Shown: piece after piece, positions 4,909 through 9,339 of the stretch
Layout of the letters: each line of letters opens with the position of its first letter
Position numbering within the stretch: position 1 is the stretch's first letter
Source of the DNA: Nitrospinota bacterium
Lineage (GTDB): Bacteria; Tectomicrobia; Entotheonellia; J063
Direction of reading: 5' to 3'
DNA: 9,339 bases
Assembly (NCBI GenBank): GCA_003696125.1
Contig: RFHZ01000472.1
Span: 1-9,339, forward strand
Translations under genes and position numbers: made by a program
Notes under the pieces: generated by a model
Seen by the model: the letters and a program-made list of their open reading frames with translations, nothing else
Databases searched by the model: none
Told to the model about the DNA's origin: nothing

Positions 4909-6075
4909 ATGACAAGGCGATGTATCGGGAAAGGATTGGTGGGAGGACTGGTCCTCCTGTTCCTCTGCGGCCTGACCGGCCTGGGGACGGTCGCGGCCGA
5001 GGAGGTGGTGCGGATCGCCGGTGTGCTCGAGATCAGCGGGAACGGTGCGGCGATCGCCGACTTCTTTATCAAAGGGATGAAGGATGCGGCCGAGGAGATC
5101 AATGCGGCCGGAGGGATCCAGGGCAAAAAGGTGGTGCTCGACTTCTACGATACCCGCTCGCTGCCTGCTCCTTCGGTGGCAGCCATGAAGAGGGCGGTCG
5201 CCACCAAACCTTTTGCCATCATGGGCACGATCTACAGCGGCAGCACCCTGGCCAACATGCGGGTGGCACAAGAGGCGGGAATTCCCCAGTTTACCGGCTC
5301 GGAGAACTGGACCATCACCCGCAAGGGGAATCCCTACATCTTCCGCACCTCGCACCACCAGGGAGTGAACATGGAGATGCTCCTGAAGTGGGCGATCGAG
5401 GAGAAGCGACCCAGCACCCTGGCCATGCTCTACGTGAACAACGCCTTTGGGGTGGGGGCGCGTGACTTCGTCAAGATGATTCTGGAGCGCTACAACATCC
5501 CCTTTGTCGATGTGCCGGCCGAGCAGGGACAGACCGATTACACGGCCGAGCTCACCAAGATCCGCAACACCGGTGCCGATACCCTGCTCCTGTACCTGAA
5601 CGAGGAGGAGTCGGCCATTGCCCTGCGCGGCATCCGCAAGCTGGGACTCCAGGTACGCATCCTGGGGGATAACCCGGTCTTTTCTACCCCGACCCTGCGC
5701 CTGGCCAAGGAGGATGCCAACGGGGTGGTCGGCGTGGCTTCGGACATCTACAGCGCAGAGGTGCCCCGTCTGCGTCAACTGGCCAAACGGTACAAGGAGC
5801 GCTTTGGGGAAGAGCCGGACAACGAGTACTTCAAGGGGTACAACGGCCTGCACACCATCGCTGCCGTGGCCAACATGGTGGGACTGGACCAGAAGAAGTT
5901 CATCGACAAGCTACACGGGCTCTACCTGGACGAGAAGATCTCCCCGTACCTGACCGAACCGATCTACTATGACGAGAACGGCGACCTGTACAAGGCCAGC
6001 TGGCTGGTCAGGGTAGAGAACGGGGAGGTCAAGGTGATCAAGCGACTGCCACCGCTCAAGGGACCGGGAAGGTAG
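4909..6075 (+). CDS. livK: Branched-chain amino acid-type ABC transporter, periplasmic substrate-binding protein
   Basis: This is the secreted ligand-binding component of a HAAT-family importer, 388 residues. The N-terminus has Arg3-Arg4, a hydrophobic core (about 10-26) and a likely signal peptidase I site after Ala-Ala at 29-30. Cys20 is not in a proper lipobox, so the protein is probably soluble in the periplasm. The mature part is a type-I periplasmic-binding fold beginning VVRIAGVLEISG (33-44). INAAGGIQGKKVVLDFYD (64-81) is typical of LIV-like proteins. Candidate ligand loops are YSGST (109-113) and GSENWT (130-135), positions where Ser/Thr bind the amino-acid alpha groups in LivJ/LivK. 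The ATG at 4909 is fixed by AGGAGGTG (4896-4903). livH starts four bases after its stop. Leu/Ile/Val is the default guess, but family members also bind amides, urea, aromatic acids or other amino acids. Confidence 0.9.
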   Translation: MTRRCIGKGLVGGLVLLFLCGLTGLGTVAAEEVVRIAGVLEISGNGAAIADFFIKGMKDAAEEINAAGGIQGKKVVLDFYDTRSLPAPSVAAMKRAVATKPFAIMGTIYSGSTLANMRVAQEAGIPQFTGSENWTITRKGNPYIFRTSHHQGVNMEMLLKWAIEEKRPSTLAMLYVNNAFGVGARDFVKMILERYNIPFVDVPAEQGQTDYTAELTKIRNTGADTLLLYLNEEESAIALRGIRKLGLQVRILGDNPVFSTPTLRLAKEDANGVVGVASDIYSAEVPRLRQLAKRYKERFGEEPDNEYFKGYNGLHTIAAVANMVGLDQKKFIDKLHGLYLDEKISPYLTEPIYYDENGDLYKASWLVRVENGEVKVIKRLPPLKGPGR

Positions 6076-6079
6076 CGTC

Positions 6080-6961
6080 GTGGGTTCCCTGAACTCGTTC
6101 CTGCAGTTGCTGGTAGCCGGACTGGCCACCGGAGCGTTGTACGCGATGGTGGCCATCGGCTTTGTCCTCCTGTGGCAGACCTCGGGCACGATCAACTTTG
6201 CCCAGGGGGAGCTGGTCATGCTCCCGGCCTTTCTCATGGTTCTTTTCCACGTCGTGCTCCACTGGCCCTTTTGGCTGGCCCTGGTCTGCACCATGCTCCT
6301 CTGCGGCCTGTTTGGGCTGGCCATGCAGCGGGGCATCATCCAGCCGTTGATCAAGCAGGATGTGCTGGTCATCGTGCTGGCCACCCTGGGACTCTCTATG
6401 CTGTTGCGCTACGCGGTCCTGGTCTTCTGGACTCCCCAGGTCCTCTTCTTCCCCAAGATCTTCAGCACCACCCCGATCCGGCTGGGACAGGTGGTGATCA
6501 CGGCAGAGGACTTCTGGGTGGTGGTCATCGCCACCGGGATGATCCTGGCCCTCTGGGGCTTCATCAAATACACCCGGCTGGGCAAGGCGATGCAGGCGGT
6601 GGCCCAGAACCGGGAAGCCGCCCTGCTGGTCGGGATCCGCGTCTCTTCCCTCATCGGGGTCACCTTTGTGGTCAATGCCATCCTGACCGCCGTGGCCGGG
6701 GTGCTCATCGCTCCCATCTACTTCGTGCGCTGGGACATGGGGCTCTTCCTGGGGCTGAAGGCGTTCTACGCGGCGATCATCGGGGGATTTAACCAGATCA
6801 ACGGTGCCCTGGTGGGTGGGATCCTGGTCGGGCTGACCGAGACCTTCTGCTCTGCGTACCTCTCCAACTCGTACCGCGACGTGTACGTGCTCGTCTTCTT
6901 ATTCCTGGTGCTCATGCTCAAGCCGGAAGGACTGCTCGGTGTGCGGCAGGCACGCTATTAG
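6080..6961 (+). CDS. livH: Branched-chain amino acid-type ABC transporter, permease LivH
   Basis: This is the first inner-membrane permease of the importer, 293 residues, the usual LivH length. It is strongly hydrophobic, with about eight predicted membrane segments (for example 7-31, 45-60, 63-82, 95-117, 144-162, 190-213, 224-254 and 265-281). Family signatures are GLATGALYAMVAIGFVL (14-30), SGTINFAQGELVM (35-47), the cytoplasmic EAA-like loop KYTRLGKAMQAVAQNREAAL (163-182) that docks on the ATPases, GLKAFYAAIIGGFNQINGAL (225-244), and the C-terminal LKPEGLLG (280-287). The start is GTG at 6080, supported by GGGAAGG (6066-6072) seven bases upstream and inside the 3' end of livK. Its stop codon overlaps the livM ribosome site. 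It pairs with LivM to form the translocation path. Confidence 0.95.
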   Translation: MGSLNSFLQLLVAGLATGALYAMVAIGFVLLWQTSGTINFAQGELVMLPAFLMVLFHVVLHWPFWLALVCTMLLCGLFGLAMQRGIIQPLIKQDVLVIVLATLGLSMLLRYAVLVFWTPQVLFFPKIFSTTPIRLGQVVITAEDFWVVVIATGMILALWGFIKYTRLGKAMQAVAQNREAALLVGIRVSSLIGVTFVVNAILTAVAGVLIAPIYFVRWDMGLFLGLKAFYAAIIGGFNQINGALVGGILVGLTETFCSAYLSNSYRDVYVLVFLFLVLMLKPEGLLGVRQARY

Positions 6962-6965
6962 GAGG
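6960..6965 (+). promoter_or_regulatory. Ribosome binding site that fixes the livM start
   Basis: AGGAGG overlaps the last two bases of the livH stop codon and lies six bases before ATG at 6972. It rules out the in-frame upstream start at 6939, which would lie inside livH and lacks such a site. The layout suggests coupled translation. Confidence 0.8.
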
Positions 6966-6971
6966 CAAGGG

Positions 6972-7940
6972 ATGGGCTGGTGGCGATGGGGAGGCCTGCT
7001 GGTACCCCTGGCGGTCATCCCCCCCTTTCTGAGCGATTACCCGCTCTACCTGCTCAGTTGGGCTCTGGTCTTCCTCATCGCCAGCATCGGGCTCAACCTC
7101 ACCCTGGGGTACGCCGGTCAGGTCTCCCTGGCCCATGCCGCCTTTTTCGGGATCGGTGCCTATACCACCGCCATCCTCACCAACCAGGGCTGGTCCTTCT
7201 GGCTGGCCCTGCCCCTGGGTGGCCTGCTGGCCTGTGCTTTCGGCTTTGTGCTCGGCTTCCCGGCCCTGCGGGTGCAGGACCACTACCTGGCCATGGTCAC
7301 CCTCGGCTTCAACATCGTGGTCTTTGTCCTGTTGCGCAACTGGAGTGGATTGACCGGTGGGGTAAACGGCATCAACCCGCCCCGTCCCACCCTGGGCCCT
7401 CTCGACCTCAGCGGTGATCTCGCCTTCTACTACGTGATCCTGGTGGTGGCCTTTGCCGCCATCCTCCTGGCCGACTGGGTGGTGCGCTCCAAGTGGGGAC
7501 GGGCTTTTCGTGCCATGCGCGAGAACGAGCTGGCCGCAGCGGTGCATGGGGTAAACCTGCGCAACTACAAGGTGCTGGCCTTTGCCCTGGGTGCGCTCTA
7601 CGCCGGGATCGGGGGCGGGCTCTTTGGTGCCCTGCTCGGCTACATCGACCCGGAGGCGTTTCACCTGACCCGGACGCTAGAGTTTCTCATCGTGGTGGTG
7701 GTGGGTGGACTGGGTCGCTTTGCCGGCCCCTTCCTGGGCACCCTGGTCGTTACCCTGCTCCCGGAGGTGCTCCGTCCCTTTGGAAACCTCTACCTGGTGG
7801 TCTATGCCGGGCTGGTGCTGGTCATGATGCTCTTTCTGCGGAAAGGGCTGGTGGTGTTGCTGGATGGACTGGTCTCGATCGCGTATCGCCTGGGCAAGGC
7901 GTGTGGACAGATTCTGCATCATGGTGCTTCTGGAGACTAA
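6972..7940 (+). CDS. livM: Branched-chain amino acid-type ABC transporter, permease LivM
   Basis: This is the second inner-membrane permease, 322 residues. Hydrophobic segments occur at about 8-20, 27-46, 55-69, 76-98, 107-121, 152-170, 203-222, 237-263 and 275-298. Signatures of the LivM family are GLNLTLGYAGQVSLAHAAFF (40-59), DHYLAMVTLGFN (103-114), SGLTGGVNGI (125-134), and the EAA-like cytoplasmic loop SKWGRAFRAMRENELAAAVH (173-192). VVVVGGLGRFAGPFLGTLVV (241-260) and the C-terminal FLRKGLVVLL (288-297) complete the set. The chosen ATG gives a normal short N-terminus. The last 20 nt overlap the start of livG, another sign of a tight operon. With LivH it forms the membrane channel of the importer. 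Confidence 0.95.
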   Translation: MGWWRWGGLLVPLAVIPPFLSDYPLYLLSWALVFLIASIGLNLTLGYAGQVSLAHAAFFGIGAYTTAILTNQGWSFWLALPLGGLLACAFGFVLGFPALRVQDHYLAMVTLGFNIVVFVLLRNWSGLTGGVNGINPPRPTLGPLDLSGDLAFYYVILVVAFAAILLADWVVRSKWGRAFRAMRENELAAAVHGVNLRNYKVLAFALGALYAGIGGGLFGALLGYIDPEAFHLTRTLEFLIVVVVGGLGRFAGPFLGTLVVTLLPEVLRPFGNLYLVVYAGLVLVMMLFLRKGLVVLLDGLVSIAYRLGKACGQILHHGASGD

Positions 7941-8658
7941 ACGCTTAAAAAAATACTTCTACGACATCCGGGCCGTGGACGGGGTCGATCTGCAGGTCCG
8001 GGAAGGGGAGCTTTTGGGCCTGATCGGCCCGAACGGTTCGGGCAAGAGTACCCTCTTTGATTGTATCACCGGCATCCAGCGACCCACGGCCGGACAGATC
8101 CTCTTTCGCGGGCGCTCGCTGGTCGGCCTGACCCCGGATCAGATCGCGCGGCGTGGGATCGGGCGTACCTTTCAGGTCATCCAGCTCTTCCCCGAGATGT
8201 CGGTGCTGGAGAGCATGCTCCTGGCCGCGCAGGAGTTTGAAGGCACCCTCCTCTCCCGTCTCTTCTCCCGCCGGGAAGAGGAGGCGTACGAACGGGCCCG
8301 CTTTTTGCTGACCATGCTCGGGCTCTGGCGCATGCGCGAGGAGCAGGCGGGTAACCTGTCGTACGGGCAGCAGAAGCTTCTCGACTTCGGCATGGCCCTC
8401 ATGGCCAATCCCTCGCTGGTGTTGCTGGATGAGCCGGCCAGCGGGGTGAATCCCACCATTCTCAACACCATGCTGGACCATATCCGTGCCCTCAACGCGC
8501 AGGGACTCACCTTTGTCGTCATCGAGCACAACATGGATTTCATCATGCGCCTGTGCCAGCGGATTGTGGTGCTCCATCACGGGCAGGTGCTTGCTGCTGG
8601 TCCTCCTCAGGCCATCCAATCCGATACCACCGTCATGCAGGCCTATTTTGGGGGATAG
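7921..8658 (+). CDS. livG: Branched-chain amino acid-type ABC transporter, ATP-binding protein LivG
   Basis: This is one of the two cytoplasmic ATPases, 245 residues. Walker A is GPNGSGKST (36-44), the Q-loop is GRTFQVIQLF (81-90, Gln85), the ABC signature is LSYGQQ (146-151), Walker B is LVLLDEP (166-172) followed by the D-loop SGVNP, and the switch His is His203 in VIEHNM. The extra helix region (about 106-135, between Q-loop and signature) and the LSYGQQ variant are typical of LivG rather than LivF. ATG at 7921 is chosen because the fold begins just after it (LLETKRLKKYF). A longer in-frame start at 7864 would add residues encoded inside livM. The Shine-Dalgarno is poor, so translation probably depends on coupling to livM, which it overlaps by 20 nt. 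Confidence 0.95.
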   Translation: MVLLETKRLKKYFYDIRAVDGVDLQVREGELLGLIGPNGSGKSTLFDCITGIQRPTAGQILFRGRSLVGLTPDQIARRGIGRTFQVIQLFPEMSVLESMLLAAQEFEGTLLSRLFSRREEEAYERARFLLTMLGLWRMREEQAGNLSYGQQKLLDFGMALMANPSLVLLDEPASGVNPTILNTMLDHIRALNAQGLTFVVIEHNMDFIMRLCQRIVVLHHGQVLAAGPPQAIQSDTTVMQAYFGG

Positions 8659-8661
8659 GGA

Positions 8662-9339
8662 ATGGCAGAGACCATGCTGCAGGTAGAGGATCTGGTGGCA
8701 GGCTACGGCAAGGCCGACATCCTGCAGGGGGTCTCCCTGCAGGTGCGGCAGGGGGAACTGGTCGCCATCATCGGTCCCAACGGGGCGGGAAAATCGACCC
8801 TCTTTCGCGCCATCTACGGCCTGATCAAGCCGCGTCGCGGTCGGGTGCGCTTTGCCGGACAGGACATTACCGGCCTGGAACCGGATGCCTTGTTGCGTCT
8901 CGGTCTCGCCTATGTGCCGCAGGGACGTAACATCTTTCCCCTGATGACCGTTGCCGAGAACCTGGAGCTGGGGGCCTATATCCGCAGGGATAAGGCGCAG
9001 ATCCGCCGGGACATGGACCAGGTGTACCAGATGTTCCCGATCCTGGCCGAACGCCGTCGCCAGCTCGCCGGTGCGCTCAGCGGGGGGGAGTTGCAGATGC
9101 TGGAGATGGCACGTGCCTTGCTGGTCAGGCCCTCCCTGATGCTGATCGATGAGCCGACCATGGGACTGGCCCCGAACAGGGTGGAGACGATCTTTGCCAG
9201 CATCAAGGAGCTGCAGGCCCTGGGCACCACCATCGTCATGGTCGAGCAGAACGCCAGGCGGGCACTGGAGCTGGCCGACTATGCCTTTGTCCTGGAGCTG
9301 GGACGCAACCGGTTCCAGGGAACCGGGCAGGAGATCCTG
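8662..9339 (+). CDS. livF: Branched-chain amino acid-type ABC transporter, ATP-binding protein LivF (3' end missing)
   Basis: This is the second ATPase; 226 codons are visible and the frame is still open at the window edge, probably about ten residues short of the end. Walker A is GPNGAGKST (38-46), the Q-loop is YVPQGRNIFPLMTVAENL (84-101), the signature is LSGGELQML (139-147), Walker B is LMLIDEP (159-165) followed by TMGLAPN, and the switch region reads VEQNA (194-198), where Gln replaces His as is usual for LivF. The signature has Leu144 where most LivF proteins have Gln (LSGGEQQ), a mild variant. ATG at 8662 has a G-run (GGGGG) about eight bases upstream and starts three bases after the livG stop. 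It completes a five-gene importer. Confidence 0.95.
   Translation, partial: MAETMLQVEDLVAGYGKADILQGVSLQVRQGELVAIIGPNGAGKSTLFRAIYGLIKPRRGRVRFAGQDITGLEPDALLRLGLAYVPQGRNIFPLMTVAENLELGAYIRRDKAQIRRDMDQVYQMFPILAERRRQLAGALSGGELQMLEMARALLVRPSLMLIDEPTMGLAPNRVETIFASIKELQALGTTIVMVEQNARRALELADYAFVLELGRNRFQGTGQEIL

Noticed and set aside
7864-7920. Upstream start for livG at 7864.
   Set aside because: It would add 19 residues translated out of frame from the end of livM, not matching the family N-terminus.

Overview
The window comes from a GC-rich bacterial chromosome with clear Shine-Dalgarno sites and sigma-70-like promoters. It carries a peptidoglycan gene (D-Ala-D-Ala ligase). The solute-binding protein has an ordinary cleavable signal peptide with no lipobox, which fits a diderm (Gram-negative type) periplasm better than a Gram-positive envelope. 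I cannot name the lineage from sequence alone. Short intergenic simple repeats, a 28-bp perfect palindrome and Pro/Ser-rich inserts in housekeeping proteins give the genome some character. I see no rRNA, tRNA, CRISPR array, transposase, phage gene or toxin-antitoxin pair.

Left part (1-968, plus strand): the 3' end of sucD (succinyl-CoA synthetase alpha) is followed by a 134-nt spacer made almost wholly of repeats, then by ndk (nucleoside diphosphate kinase). Their products are biochemically linked: one makes ATP or GTP at substrate level, the other equilibrates nucleotide pools. The ndk stop codon directly abuts the ddl stop codon on the other strand.

Middle part (969-4541, minus strand): in transcription order these are a YhdH/AcuI-type NADPH-dependent reductase, a HAD-family hydrolase, a small cupin protein overlapping the HAD gene, and ddl. 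ddl has its own near-consensus promoter (TTGACA, 17-nt spacer, TACAAT) in the short gap after the cupin gene, so it is probably expressed separately. The acuI-like gene has its own candidate promoter.

Right part (4542-9339, plus strand): a 367-nt divergent intergenic region holds promoters pointing both ways, operator-like palindromes between them, and an intrinsic-terminator-like hairpin in the leader of the next operon. That operon is a compact branched-chain-amino-acid-type (HAAT/Liv) ABC importer: binding protein, two permeases and two ATPases (livK-livH-livM-livG-livF), with livF running off the window end. The five products form one transporter. The ligand class cannot be fixed from sequence.

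Most of the window is ordinary metabolism and transport. I did not find a convincing new biological system. The best leads are the repeat-built sucD-ndk spacer and the attenuator-like leader with operator-like palindromes upstream of the liv operon.
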